Below, piece by piece: positions 1 to 11,247 of a stretch of DNA of 64,000 bases. Every line of letters begins with the position of its first letter. The stretch's first letter is position 1. The stretch is from the NCBI GenBank assembly GCA_037178855.1, contig JASJZC010000004.1:4836001-4900000 (forward strand), written 5' to 3'. The translations under genes were made by a program, and so were the position numbers. The notes beneath the pieces were generated by a model. That model searched no databases and was not told the DNA's origin. It saw only the letters and a program-made list of their open reading frames with translations. Source of the DNA: Oscheius sp. JU75. Lineage: Eukaryota > Nematoda > Chromadorea > Rhabditida > Rhabditidae.

Positions 1-134
1 ATGAAAACACCGGTGTCAACCACATTCGAGACTGTATGCACGATTAAAACATCGCGCGACATAAGCAACAACTAGCAAAAACAGTAAAAATCAACAAGTA
101 TAAGCCGGATATGAAAGATGGAGAATGAGAATGA

Positions 135-3100
135 TTAACGTTCCTTGACGAGTCCCTTCTCGCGCGAACGAACATCCTTGTCGATCTGTTTCCGCAGGTG
201 CTCCTTGAAAGAGAAGATGTCGCCTTCCCATTTGGTGATATTCTGGTTGTCACAGACCCAGACCTCTTCGGCTACCTGTAAAAAAAGCGTCAGATGGTGC
301 AACACAGATAGATACGTACCTGACTGACGAGACGGAAATCGTGAGAGACGAGAATCATTCCTCCGGGGAAGCAGTTGATGGCCTCGGCCAGCGCGTCGAT
401 TGACTCCATATCGAGGTGATTGGTCGGCTCGTCGAGGAGGAGCAGGTGTGGTTGTTGCCAGGCCAGCCAGGCAAATGAGACACGGCATCTCTGGCCGTCG
501 GAAAGCTGCTTCATCGGACAGACCTGAATACTTTGATTGGGAAGAAACGAGATATATAAAATACCTGTTCCCTTCCAGTGATTCCGTAGCGTCCGACGAT
601 CTTTCTCATGTCTTCCTTTTCCTTGACCTCGGGGAACGAGGACATCATGAACTCGAGGGCTGACTTTTCAAGTGGGAGTTCTTCGTGAAGATGCTGTAAA
701 GCTCAAAATTAGTCGAGAAACTAAAAAAAAGAAGGAAAATGATGAATCGACTAGGTTTATTTCTCGTGATCGCAGATTGTTCGTACTGCCTTCCGAACCT
801 TCTAGCGACGATGACCACCGGAGAGGATCATGACGAAGATGATTACGAAGACGATGATCATGACAAGGGCGCGATCCGAGAGATTGTTTACAAACTCGGC
901 CAGGTCATGTCCGTTAAAAGATTGGCTCGGCGAAGACGAAAGCGGAATCTGATACTGGGCTGGATTTCCCATCGCGTCGAGAAGCAGCTGCTCCACGGGC
1001 GGATTGGCCAGCGTACAGGCCTTGGTCCTGCTGATTCGGCCGAGAAGACGTGTGTAGGTGACCTTGTTTTCATCGTCGAGGAAGTTCGTAGCGAGCAGGA
1101 TACGCGGCTGTGGAGCATCTGCCCATCGCTGAAAGCCGTCTGGACGAGTCCACGTGAGAAGAGCACGCAGCTGGGCGTGTGCACTGACGTGTCCATCTCT
1201 CAGGGAGGCACTCACCGAGCTATTCTGACAACCTTTGAGAGTGAAGTGTAGAGCGACGTCCGAGATGTTACAGAGAACGAGCATACAGCGAGCAATCCTG
1301 TCCCGTTCGACTATCGGCTGGAAGATGAGAACTGTCGGCTTGCAGTTAGTTCCATTGGGAGAGGCTCTGATCGTGAGAGTAGACGGGATCTGGGTTGATT
1401 TGGTCTTGGCCGTCTCGGTGGGAGGTTCTGCTACCCTCGAGACTGGCTTGCTCTCATCCACGATGACCTTGTACAGCTCCTGGAGCATCGCGTCGGCATT
1501 CTCGCTCTTCGGCGACTTTCCAGTGTTGTCCTTCACGGAAGGGTCCGGCATTTTAAATGGCAGTTGAGTAGTCGCTTGCAGCCGTCCGTCGCAGCAGGAC
1601 GATACAGAGCTTACTCTTTTATCCCAATCCTTTTTGAAACTTTTGACAAAATTACTAATTACTCGTTTTGAATTCGAAACCAAAACAATCAACGTTTACC
1701 TGATGATACCGTCCGATCTTGACGTGAGAATGCCTCCTGATGAGTCCGTCAGTGGGCATGACATCGTTGCAGAGCAGCTTCAGCAAGGTGGACTTTCCGG
1801 CTCCATTGGGCCCGACAAGGGCGATTCGGGTATCGAGATCAATTCCGAAATCGATGTCTTTGTAGATCCAGGGCTAAAGATAGCATGCTTTACAGTCCGA
1901 CATCAAAACGAACCGTGTTTTCGTTGTAACGGAACGAGACGTGCTGGACCATGATGACCGGTGGCGGAATCTCTCCGGCATCGAAAAAGTAGAACTGTTT
2001 GACCGTCTCGGCTACGGCCTTCTCGGTCAGACCGCCGGCAACCATCTTTGCCATTGTTTTCTCCTTCGACTGAGCCTGACGAGCCAACTTGGCCGAACCG
2101 TGACCGAAACGAGCGACGTAGTCCTTCATGTGCTGGAGCTGCGACTGCTCCCAGTTGTACCTCTTCATCTGATTCTCCAACAGCTCCTCTCTTGTCTTGA
2201 TAAATTGATCGTAGTTACCCTGAAATTGTCGTTGAATGGTGGAAGAATGACAACAATACCGTATAGTAGACAAGTTTCTTCTGGAAAAGATGAATGATAT
2301 TGGTACAGACGCCGTTCATGAAATCCTGAGAATGGGAGACGACGAGAAGAGTTCTCTTGTACTTGCTGAGCTCGCTCTCAAGCCAGACACATGCTTCGAG
2401 ATCGAGATGGTTGGTGGGCTCGTCTAAATGAAGATTTGTTGAAAACTAACAACAAAAAGTACCAAGAAGAAGGATAGACGGCTTCAGAAAGAGCGCTCTG
2501 GCCAGGGCAATTCTCATGCGCCATCCTCCGGAGAAGTCTTTGCATTTCTTCATCTGCATGGTTTTGGTGAAACCGAGACCGTGAAGAAGTTCGGCGGCCT
2601 TTTTCTCGGCCAAAGTGGCGTCCATCTCGTCCAGGCGCTCGTAAATGTCCAATAAATGGTTCTGACTTTCTGAAAATGGAACGAATGGATGTCACAGAAA
2701 CCAAACTAACCATCATCGTCGCAGCAGGCGAGCTCTTCGGCCAAGGCCTCGAGTTCCTTTCTCTCCGAATCGACGTCAATGACAGCTTGAAGAGCAGTCA
2801 TTTCACTGGCCGGCATTTCTCGGGACACCTGAAATTTGTGATGAAACTGAGCTAGAAATATTACTACCAAATACATGTCAACACTTTCGGGGAGAGGAGC
2901 TTCTTTATTGAAGATGGCATGCATAAGAGTAGATTTTCCACTGCCGTTGAGCCCGATCAGACCATAACGACGCCCTCTGTTCAGCTCGAGTCGAGTATCA
3001 GTGACAATTTCTCTGCCGTAGAAAGTGACCTAAATTCATCTTCGCGAAGCGATAGATGATAAAAATTACCGTTAGACTTTCGACTTTGTGATCGAGGCCC

Positions 3101-3410
3101 TTGGGATCAGACGTCAGTGCTCCGGCGACAGATCGGGCTTGAGCATTTTCCAGCTCTATCCGTTTCAGTGTCTCGGCGGCATGGTCGATCACTACTGAAG
3201 AAAAATGGATGAAACTTGTGACAGAACAGGCTTACCGTCGATATTGTCCTCGCCGTTTTCAGATGTCCCATTTGTACCGTTAGTGGTCCCATTCACCGGA
3301 GTTTCCGGGGCCTCGGGAGTCGAGTCGTCTTTTTTAGTTGTTCCTCGACCTCCTTTTTTGGCGGCTGCCTTCTTGGCAGCATCTCTAGCCTTTTTAGCAT
3401 CGGACGGCAT
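135..3410 (-). CDS. abcf-2: ABC-F family ATPase, ABCF2-like
   Basis: Soluble twin-ATPase of the ABC-F class, a family linked to ribosomes and translation, with no membrane segments. Eleven exons on the minus strand: 3236-3410, 3070-3194, 2868-3029, 2711-2828, 2463-2669, 2260-2423, 1914-2219, 1700-1873, 565-693, 320-523, 135-275. Joined they give 634 codons plus stop, close to the usual ABCF2 length of about 620. The N-terminus is Lys/Ala-rich ([19 protein letters not shown]). Domain 1 has Walker [10 protein letters not shown], signature [14 protein letters not shown] and Walker [12 protein letters not shown]. The inter-domain linker is charged. Domain 2 has Walker [10 protein letters not shown], signature [12 protein letters not shown] and [11 protein letters not shown], then the switch His in [11 protein letters not shown]. 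Both ATP sites look intact. The intron 694-1699 is about 1 kb, far longer than the others, and holds a separate same-strand gene. The family assignment is firm; the orthologue symbol is inferred from ABCF2 similarity. Confidence 0.93.
802..1551 (-). CDS. Nested intronic gene: MSP-domain-like tail-anchored membrane protein
   Basis: An uninterrupted 249-codon frame lying wholly inside the 694-1699 intron of the ABCF2 gene, on the same strand. It starts [16 protein letters not shown]. An acidic, Pro/Ser/Thr-rich N-terminal third is followed at about residues 80-180 by a beta-rich stretch ([55 protein letters not shown]) whose order resembles an MSP/VAP immunoglobulin-like domain. The C-terminus has one hydrophobic helix ([16 protein letters not shown]) followed by a short SGGHRR end. 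That is the layout of a tail-anchored VAP-type protein facing the cytosol. The MSP-domain assignment rests on motif shape only. A cryptic 80-bp intron (GTGAGT near 1216 to TTTCAG near 1134) is possible, but it would remove the WTRPDGF segment, so I prefer a single exon. Confidence 0.6.
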   Translation of the reverse strand: MPDPSVKDNTGKSPKSENADAMLQELYKVIVDESKPVSRVAEPPTETAKTKSTQIPSTLTIRASPNGTNCKPTVLIFQPIVERDRIARCMLVLCNISDVALHFTLKGCQNSSVSASLRDGHVSAHAQLRALLTWTRPDGFQRWADAPQPRILLATNFLDDENKVTYTRLLGRISRTKACTLANPPVEQLLLDAMGNPAQYQIPLSSSPSQSFNGHDLAEFVNNLSDRALVMIIVFVIIFVMILSGGHRR

Positions 3411-4064
3411 ATCTGTGCTATGCTAGAATGTGTATTACCTGTAAAAAGGATTTGAGTAAGGGAGACAAAGAAGGGAAAATGTGACAAGAAAAACTGAACA
3501 AGATGAGTTGGCCTAAATGTGCACGGTGCTTACGAGAATCGTTGCGAGACCCACCGGCAAATTACAGTAACGAGGGAGTGAAATGCGGGAACTATTTTCA
3601 GACCGGTTTTTTTTTCTTCCCTACTTTTTGATCCTTTACCTCAATTTTTTCGTAGTGGTTTTGTTGAAAAAGAATACAAACTGCGCTATCTTTCCTATGA
3701 TAAATGTTTAGACAAAGTCTAACCCACCTTTTTCTGTGAAAAGACGCCTGTTTCGAAAATCTGGCGCTGAAAATGCGAGCGGAGACTTGTTTTGGAAATG
3801 CTTGTTTTTGGTTTCTAAAAAGTAGACGTCTGAACTTCGTGGCTAGTGACAAAACAATTATGAATCCTAAAAATGTCTCGGAATTTTGCCAAATTTTTGA
3901 TTTGCCGCACTACAAAAGTCTGGAGGCGGAGTCTCTTTTCGTTTCGAGACACGCGCGACCGCGTCTTGGAATTGCTTCGGCGGTCCTCGGTTCGGGCGGA
4001 GCACATATTCTTTGCTTTCAGCCGAGTACTCGCTCCAGTCCCTCTCGTGGCACACAGCAGCAAC
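3411..4064. other. Shared upstream region of two divergent genes
   Basis: Non-coding spacer between the start codons of the ABCF2-like gene (minus) and the ADP/ATP translocase (plus). Both are constitutive housekeeping functions, so a bidirectional promoter is likely by inference. I see short T-rich tracts and no clear TATA element. The open frames here overlap one another on both strands and look random. Confidence 0.4.
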
Positions 4065-5322
4065 ATGTCTTCCAAGGACCAGAAAGGATTCGACGCCAGG
4101 AAGTTCTTCATTGACCTCGCCTCCGGAGGTAAGCATCTGTCCTTGTTAGGCCAAGAAAATGAGTGACATTTGAAATTTTTGGGACTTCGGTGTTAGCGTT
4201 TTGCTCTAGGTACTTTGTCGAATAGATCTAGCTGAGAACCTTTTGCGGCTATATCCTTGAGAAAACCTAACAGTAATCACTTCCTCGTTTCGGCCTACGC
4301 ATTTTCTAAGTCAAATCGATACCACGTTTACGTCTCTTAATAGCAAGTTCTAGGTACCGCTGCCGCCGTCTCCAAGACCGCTGTCGCCCCGATCGAGCGT
4401 GTGAAGCTCCTCCTCCAGGTTCGTGCTATTTTCTTTTGTCTGATTCGATCAGTTTTGAGCTACTTCCTGTTTGAAATAAAAACTAATTTTTGTCTTTTTC
4501 AGGTCCAGGATGCTTCTTCCCACATTACCGCCGACAAGCGGTACAAGGGTATCATGGATGTCCTTGTCCGTGTGCCCAAGGAGCAGGGATTCGCCGCTCT
4601 CTGGAGAGGAAACTTGGCTAACGTCATCAGATACTTCCCCACCCAGGCCTTGAACTTTGCCTTCAAGGATACCTACAAGAAGCTGTTCTTGGATGGAGTT
4701 GACAAGAAGAAGGACTTCTGGAAGTTCTTCGCTGGAAACCTCGCCTCCGGAGGAGCTGCCGGAGCCACCTCCCTCTGCTTCGTCTACCCTCTTGACTTCG
4801 CCCGTACACGTCTCGGAGCTGATGTCGGAAAGGGAGCCAACCGTGAATTCAAGGGACTCACCGACTGTCTCCTCAAGATCGTTAAGTCTGACGGACCCAT
4901 CGGACTTTACCGTGGATTCTTCGTCTCCGTCCAGGGTATCATCATCTACCGTGCTGCCTACTTCGGAATGTTCGACACTGCTAAGGTCGTCTTCGCCCAG
5001 GACAAGAAGCTCAACTTCTTCGCCGCCTGGGGAATTGCTCAGGTCGTCACCATTGGATCCGGAATCCTTTCCTATCCTTGGGATACTGTCCGTCGTCGTA
5101 TGATGATGCAGTCCGGACGTAAAGACGTTCTCTACAAGAACACCCTTGACTGTGCCCAGAAGGTTTGTTTCAAGTTTTTTTCCCTTCTCAATTTCTTATC
5201 TTCAGATCATCCGCAACGAGGGAATCAGCGCTATGTTCAAGGGAGCCCTTTCGAACGTTTTCCGTGGAACTGGTGGAGCTCTTGTGTTGGCCATCTACGA
5301 CGAAATCCAGAAGTTCATCTAA
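4065..5322 (+). CDS. ant: Mitochondrial ADP/ATP translocase
   Basis: Inner-membrane carrier that exchanges matrix ATP for cytosolic ADP. Four exons: 4065-4128, 4354-4418, 4503-5162, 5206-5322. Joined they give 301 residues, the normal length of the family. All three mitochondrial-carrier repeats are present: [10 protein letters not shown] in repeat 1, [11 protein letters not shown] in repeat 2 and [12 protein letters not shown] in repeat 3. The last contains the RRRMMM nucleotide-carrier signature that separates this protein from other SLC25 members. The start [15 protein letters not shown] matches the short matrix-targeting-free N-terminus of the family. The central exon uses strongly biased, C-ending codons, as expected of a highly expressed gene. 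It ends IYDEIQKFI. The identity is secure; which paralogue it is cannot be told from this window. Confidence 0.96.
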
Positions 5323-6552
5323 ACTGTTGTCTTTTTGCTGTTTTGTAGTTTGCAAGTTGATCCCACTTCTCATGATCTTAAGTTTCTAGGTTAGATTCGT
5401 GAGTAGTTTTTACCATCCATTTTGTTCATTGCAAATTATAAACGGTTAGTAATTTACTCCCTCTTTCTCCCTGTGCAGGCACCACGAGTAGATCAGACTA
5501 GGCGAATCCCTAAATTGTTGTTTCACGTTTCCTCGAGAGAAATACACCATTTGCGACATCGTACACTTGTCACTGCGTGCATGTACTCTGCAAGTCATTT
5601 TCGATCGATGCTCGGGTTTCCCCGTCTTAGCAGATCGATGCATGCCCGACGATGCGTAGAAAGTAGCACATTTACACTTTGTCCTCGCTCCAGTGACGTA
5701 AACTTTACGGCTAGCACTTATCAAGTAGAACTAAGGGCTTGTGCGGGGAAAGTTACTGATTTCCAGTCCTGCTTCGATCTTTCCTCTTCCTGTGCTTGAA
5801 ATTGGGACTCACGTGGAAGGCATGGGATTGAGCCTGCGCTTCTAGCGTCTGGTCTTGGTTTTATGATCTGCTTCATCTTACTTCGCAGAGGAATGTCAGA
5901 AAAACTCCGTTGAAGGCTTTCTACAGACGTATCGAAGGATCCATCGGTTGACAGGCTTCCGAAATTACTGCCCTTTTGAAATCAGCGCACGATACTATTA
6001 AGAGCATGGTGAAAAGCAGAAAACCTACATTATATTCACCTTTGAAGTAAGTAAAGCTGCGACTGCTAGCTGGAAGATTGGGATGAAGAGAACACATTAC
6101 TGCTGAACATCGTCTCTTTTCGAGCGTGTACATCTTTGTCTATACTTTGCTACAATGTTTTAATTTTATGACCCGGTTTGATTAAGATGATGTTCAATGG
6201 ATAGACAAAAGAACTACTCCTGATGCTGAATAGCGTGTTGACAAAGTGGCTTTTCAAAGGAAAAGGAATTGATCTGAAGAGACAGTGACAAATTGACAGG
6301 TACTGATAAGATGCCAGAAATAATAACTTCTCTAGTCTTCCCTATAAGATGCCCCTAGTTTTTCTCAGACCCTTTGAACAAATGCCTTGTTCTCCGAATC
6401 ACTCTCTCCAATAGGGCGCGCGGTGTATATGGACGTAAAAAGACGTACATCGGCGTATACAAATTAATTTTCAGTTAGGACATCTTCATTCCTTCTCTTT
6501 AAGCTAGTCGTCTTCACTTCTGATCCTATATAGTTTCAATGTCCCGTCAGTA
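5323..6552. other. Intergenic region, no supported gene
   Basis: About 1.2 kb between the translocase and the CDK5-like gene. The open frames on either strand are short, overlapping and lack nematode-like coding character or plausible splice partners. I see no repeat or RNA gene. It presumably holds the 3' UTR of the translocase and the CDK5 promoter. Confidence 0.35.
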
Positions 6553-8064
6553 ATGCAGAAATTTGCCAACTTGGAGAAAATTGGGGAAGGTGGGGGTGAA
6601 GTTTTGAATGTGTATTGAGTATTTTGAGGGACATACGGGACAGTCTTCAAGGCGAGAAATCGAGAAAATGGAGAGGTTGTAGCCTTGAAAAGGGTCAGGC
6701 TTGACGATGATGATGAGGTCGGTTGTTGTCTCCGAAGTAAACTTAGAAAGTTCAGGGAGTTCCGAGCTCGGCTTTGAGAGAAATCTCCATCTTGAAGGAG
6801 CTCAAACACAAAAATGTCGTCCGTCTTTATGACGTAGTTCATTCGGAGAACAAGCTGACTCTGGTCTTCGAATACTGCGACCAGGATTTGAAGAAGTTCT
6901 TCGACTCTTGCAATGGTCACATTGACCAACAGGTACCGTACTCTAGAAACATTTTTTTGGGTCAAGATGACATTTTCCGAGAATTTGATGTTCTGCAAAG
7001 TTGCAGACTTTGATTTGAGCGAGCAACTTTTTAGAACATTGCAAGTTGCGAATTTATCGTCTTCGTGCCGAAAAGAAAGAAAGACGTAGCTCTACTGATA
7101 TAGCACATGTCGTGCCGTCATTTGTGTGCAGCTTTCTGGAACAAGATGACATTTTTCTGTGTTGTGATGTTCTGAAAAGTTGTAGACAATCATATCCTCT
7201 TCAAATTTGTTGAATATCCCAATTCGTAAAAACCACCGCCTGATAACTCGCTGCGAAACTTCTCTTCTCTTTCAGCAAGCCAAGTCCCTCATGATGCAGC
7301 TCCTCTGTGGTTTGGGCTACTGCCACCAACATCACATTCTGCACAGAGATCTGAAGCCGCAGAATCTTCTCATCAACAGCAACAATCAGCTCAAGCTGGC
7401 TGATTTCGGTCTGGCGAGGGCCTTTGGAATCCCTGTCAGATGCTTCAGTGCCGAGGTCGTGACTCTCTGGTATCGACCACCAGATGTACTTTTTGGCGCC
7501 AAGCTCTACAACACCTCGATAGATATGTGGTCAGCAGGATGTATCTTTGCTGGTGAGTTCAGAGCTTTCGGTAATCGCAGTTCGGATTTCGTTGCAAAAC
7601 CTGCTAATGTTGATTACTCATAATCAGTTAAGAGGAAAGAAACCTTGACTGATGTTGTCAATGGGTCCCGCAACGAACAAAGCTTGAAAGACTAAGGGAG
7701 AACAGCTGAACAGACTGAAATTCCAGAAATCTCCAATGCCGGTCGTCCCCTCTTCCCCGGGGCTGATGTGGATGACCAGCTGAAAAGAATCTTCAAGCAG
7801 CTGGGCACACCGACAGACGACAGCTGGCCCGGGGTCTCTCAGCTGCCCGACTTTAAGGTGTCCTTTTCACGAACTGAGTAATAACGCCTCAATTTCCAGC
7901 CAATGCCCTTGTACCATCCATCAATGACTTGGGGACAAGTCGTCCCGAACATGTCGTCCAAGGGGCGAGACTTGCTTCAGAAGCTACTTATCTGCAACCC
8001 TTCGCTTAGAATAGATGCTGACACGGCTCTTCGTCATAGCTACTTTACGGAAATTTCTGATTGA
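6553..8064 (+). CDS. cdk-5: Cyclin-dependent kinase 5-like Ser/Thr kinase
   Basis: Proline-directed Ser/Thr kinase; CDK5 orthologues act mainly in neurons with p35-type activators. Six exons: 6553-6589, 6629-6717, 6756-6932, 7276-7552, 7727-7857, 7900-8064. They join to 291 residues, essentially the length of CDK5 (292). Seen in order: the Gly loop [12 protein letters not shown] with Thr14/Tyr15-type residues, the catalytic lysine in [14 protein letters not shown], the helix [18 protein letters not shown] (CDK5 has PSSALRE, unlike the PSTAIRE of CDK1/2), [19 protein letters not shown], the catalytic loop [23 protein letters not shown], and an activation segment [19 protein letters not shown] with Ser rather than Thr at the usual T-loop site, as in CDK5. 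It ends [12 protein letters not shown]. All catalytic residues are present. Confidence 0.95.
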
Positions 8065-8248
8065 TCTCACTGAATTAAACGGCTCTTTCACAAATAGGAA
8101 TCAAAGCGACTACCCCAATGCGGTCTGAATTACGCAAATGTAGAGAGAAATTCCATCGGTCGATTCGGTCGCTATGACAAGACTGTAGTCGCTGCATACT
8201 TTCTGAGACCGATAATCCGCACACTCTCAGGCTTCTTCTCCAAAAATA

Positions 8249-8539
8249 TTGACCACTTTGATTAAGATGACAGGAAAAGAGCCGACAGTCATCTGCGGTC
8301 AGGATCTGAACCTGCCGACTTTCATTAATGATGACTTACAAAAGAGGGTTCTGAGATCACTGATCGAGACAAAAAAGAAATCAAAAACTTTCTCTACCTC
8401 ACTGCCGATATCGATGCAGAACCTGCTACCGACGGCAGTTTTGCAGCCCTTTGTTCTTGGATTAGAATTGATCATAGGCGGTTTCGCCGCTTCCCTAGTA
8501 GCAGTTTCCTCTACATCTGACTTGTCTCTTGTCTCTTGA
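8249..8539 (+). CDS. Hypothetical small protein (weak)
   Basis: An open frame of 96 codons, MTTLIKMTGKEPTVICGQDL to STSDLSLVS, lying 185 bp downstream of the CDK5-like gene. The first half is hydrophilic and codon use is reasonable. The C-terminal third has one hydrophobic stretch (FVLGLELIIGGFAASLVA). I recognise no family. A possible acceptor just before the second Met (GATTAAG/ATGACAGG) would make this a 3' exon of something larger. It may equally be random. Confidence 0.22.
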   Translation: MTTLIKMTGKEPTVICGQDLNLPTFINDDLQKRVLRSLIETKKKSKTFSTSLPISMQNLLPTAVLQPFVLGLELIIGGFAASLVAVSSTSDLSLVS

Positions 8540-9360
8540 CATGAAATGACTTGTCAGCGTTTTTGGGTATTAGTGTTGACATGCAATTGTGCGGACACCA
8601 TGACAGACTGACAGACGGACAGAAAGACGGACGGACACCACTGCGCTTTAATAAAGAAGCAAGAAGAGATCGGAACGGCCGATGAGTCTGTAATCTGATT
8701 ATCAACGTCTTGACATCAGTCAATCTCAAGAGTTTCTTTTTATCTCAACTATAGACCAGTTCTTCTCCCAAAACTGTCTATATTATCGATCCTCTCTAAA
8801 AAAAAACTGCAACAAGGGTACAAACTAGACAGAAATTGGACACACTTTGACTATAGTCTTCTCCAACTACCGCGACCACACATCATTCCAACAATGAAGG
8901 AATGTCCCGCGACCACAGATCACTCCGACAATGTGAAGAAATGTCAATAGCTGATAACATTGTTTCTTTCCCACCCTCAGAGACGGGTCTTCCCATATCT
9001 TCCACACCTTTCTGATCTCCGTCACTCTTTCTCTTTGTCATTCTTTCCATGTTTGTTTGTTGCCCGTCGCCCGCAGCATGATGACAAAGTTGGGGAATAT
9101 AAAGGTCTCCCACCTCCTCCGAAAGTTGCGTCAGCCTCTCTGTCTCACTACTAATCTCTGTCTTTATGGTCAAGGCTGAACCAATTCTATCGATTTCTCT
9201 CTCCTATTTCTTTTCTGTTTGTTCCCGGGTGCAAAAAGTCGATGACGCTCGAGTTTACTTTAAACAAAGCTAGCACTTCCAGGTCGCGGAGAAAGTAATA
9301 TGCTTAGGGCACGTTCTTCTTATAGACTCGTAAATAACATGTTCAATTGCTATATATTCT
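8540..9360. other. Intergenic region with a CDK5-GST spacer
   Basis: Non-coding. It contains a short C/A-rich stretch around 8585-8665 with repeated ACGGACA-type words (GACAGACGGACAGAAAGACG). These faintly resemble words at 24310-24360. No gene or RNA is supported here. Confidence 0.3.
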
Positions 9361-9368
9361 TTTTTCAG
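9361..9368 (+). promoter_or_regulatory. Acceptor site abutting the start codon (likely spliced-leader site)
   Basis: TTTTTCAG lies immediately 5' of the GST start codon ATG at 9369, with no nearby upstream coding exon. In nematodes an acceptor this close to the ATG usually marks spliced-leader trans-splicing. A 5' UTR cis-intron is the alternative. It fixes the start at 9369 rather than the in-frame ATG upstream. Confidence 0.6.
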
Positions 9369-10646
9369 ATGTCTACTCTCAAGAACCTGAACACGAAGTC
9401 TCTCCAAAAGGGAGACTCGGCTCCAGGTGCCCCTGCCAGTGGACAAGTTCGAATCTACAACATGAGATTCTGTCCTTGGGCAGAGAGAGCCGTGCTCTAT
9501 CTAGCTCTCAAGCAGATCCCTGCCGAAGTGGTCAACATCCATTTGAAGGAGAAGCCCGAGTGGTATTTTGAGAAACATCCGGAAGGAAAGGTCCCTGCCG
9601 TGGAGGTCGATGGAGAGGTGAGTATCCAGCTAGAAGACGCACGGGCTCATGAAGAATCCGTAACAAGCACACGTAATAAGGTCCTTCTGTTACATCAGAA
9701 TCGCTTATCATCATCATCTCCTCTTGGGAGCCGGAACCTTTCTGAATGATTCTGTCGGGTAGACCAAGTTTGCCTGAGAGTTCTGTCACAAGTAACAGAC
9801 TCGAGAAAATCATACTACCTGTTATAAAAACATGCTATAACATGACATGCTATCAAAGTGTGCATAGAATAGCACTATGGGTCACAAAGATTTCAGAAGA
9901 ACAGATTAGAAATAGGTGTTATCCTATGGTTTCTTCTCGTTTTTTGAAGCCGGGTACATTCTAGGACTTTGGCGAGCCATATTTGTCCTGTCAGATTGGT
10001 CTCATCAAGAAGATTCTGAGCGCTAGTTTTTTGTACTGTTAATCTGACCCAGTCCCCTGTTTTTTGACAGAAATCAGAAGCCCGAATGACGCTAGATTCC
10101 TTCAGGTAACCATCGAGTCCGGACTGATCCCCGAGTACCTCGACGACAAGTACCCGGAGAACCGAATCCTTCCGACAGATGCCTTTGCCAAGTTCGAACA
10201 GAAGCTTCTGGTCGAGAAATTATCCTCACTCTCTACCTGCTTCTACGGCCTGATTTCCGCTTTGAAAGATCCTTCCCTAGCCGAGGAGAAATATGCTGTC
10301 GTAAAGGCTACCTTCGAGAAGGCCGAAAGTCTCCTCCAGAACAAATTCTACGGAGGAGAAAAGCTCGGCTATGCCGATATCTTAGTTTTCCCCTTCTTCG
10401 AGAGACACAACTGGGTAGCTACTCTTGGAAAAGGACCTCTGGATGGGACAGCTTTCCCCGGAAAGGAATACCCGAAACTGACTGAATACTTTGCTGCGAT
10501 GCAGGCAGTTCCTGAGGTTGGTTGTGAGTCAAAACGAGAGATATTCAAGATTTCAGATCCGAGCAAACACCATGTCCACTGACGCCTACAAGGCCTTCTT
10601 TGCCAGCTACGTTTCCGGCACGACTGACTTCGATGCCGGACTATAA
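9369..10646 (+). CDS. gsto: Omega-class glutathione S-transferase
   Basis: Glutathione-dependent thiol transferase or dehydroascorbate reductase of the cytosolic omega class. Three exons: 9369-9617, 10106-10516, 10557-10646. Together they encode 249 residues, the usual size. The thioredoxin-fold domain has the omega active-site cysteine in RFCPWAERAVLYL, where other GST classes use Tyr or Ser. It also has the cis-Pro region EGKVPAVEVDGE and the GSH-binding Glu-Ser pair in VTIESGLIPEYLDDKYP. The helical C-terminal domain runs from about residue 105 and includes KLGYADILVFPFFER. Intron 1 (488 bp) is much longer than intron 2 (40 bp), and I found no gene in it. Confidence in the class is high because of the CPW motif. 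Confidence 0.93.
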
Positions 10647-11247
10647 ACTCGAGAAGCTTTGTACATTCTGATGTAATTTTTGCCCCATTAATCGCGACTT
10701 TTTGATGACCAAGTCAATGTTTGAAAAGGGGAAGTCTTGAAAAGGGTAGACGTTGACAACAAAAAAATGGCAACAGTTTGTGCAGGTTGGACAGATTAAT
10801 CAGGTGTGGCGTCTTGAAGTGAGAGAATTGAGGTTTAAAGGTTTGAGAGTCCTAAAACTGACTAGACAAATTTTATCCGTTCCCAAACTTCTTCCTCCAA
10901 GAACAGATCGGCGAATGAAACGATTCTGAAGTGATTCTGAATCGGCTGTGGATCAACAGGAAAGATGCCTCAAGAATTGTCATATAGCCGTTCGTTGCTC
11001 ATGAATAGGAAGCTGGAACTATCGCTACAGCTGGACAGCATCAAGACCAAGGCAGACAAGAAGAGGTAGCAGCCATCTAGAGCGTCCAACTGATGAGAAT
11101 TCTAATTGTCGCTTGTCCTGCCAAGTCTTGTCAGAATTTATCTCTCGACGAGTTTTCGACAAGACTTGAGATTGCGGGCTTTTCGCTTCTCAATGGTACT
11201 TTTCGAAACGCTGCTAGCACTATCCGCTTAACTTAACATGTCAAGGC
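10647..11247. other. Intergenic region with one very small frame
   Basis: Non-coding spacer. At 10965-11069 (plus) there is a 34-codon frame, MPQELSYSRSLLMNRKLELS onward, ending KADKKR. It is amphipathic and coiled-coil-like, has no recognisable family and a possible acceptor just upstream (CAACAG). It could be a microprotein or a stray exon; I do not claim it as a gene. Confidence 0.25.

Noticed and set aside
1..134. Possible upstream or downstream gene fragment at the left edge.
   Set aside because: Only 134 bp beyond the ABCF2 stop, no motif or splice site; probably 3' UTR and flank.
9618..10105. Possible gene inside intron 1 of the GST.
   Set aside because: Frames are short, without a good start or domain; the sequence looks like ordinary intron.
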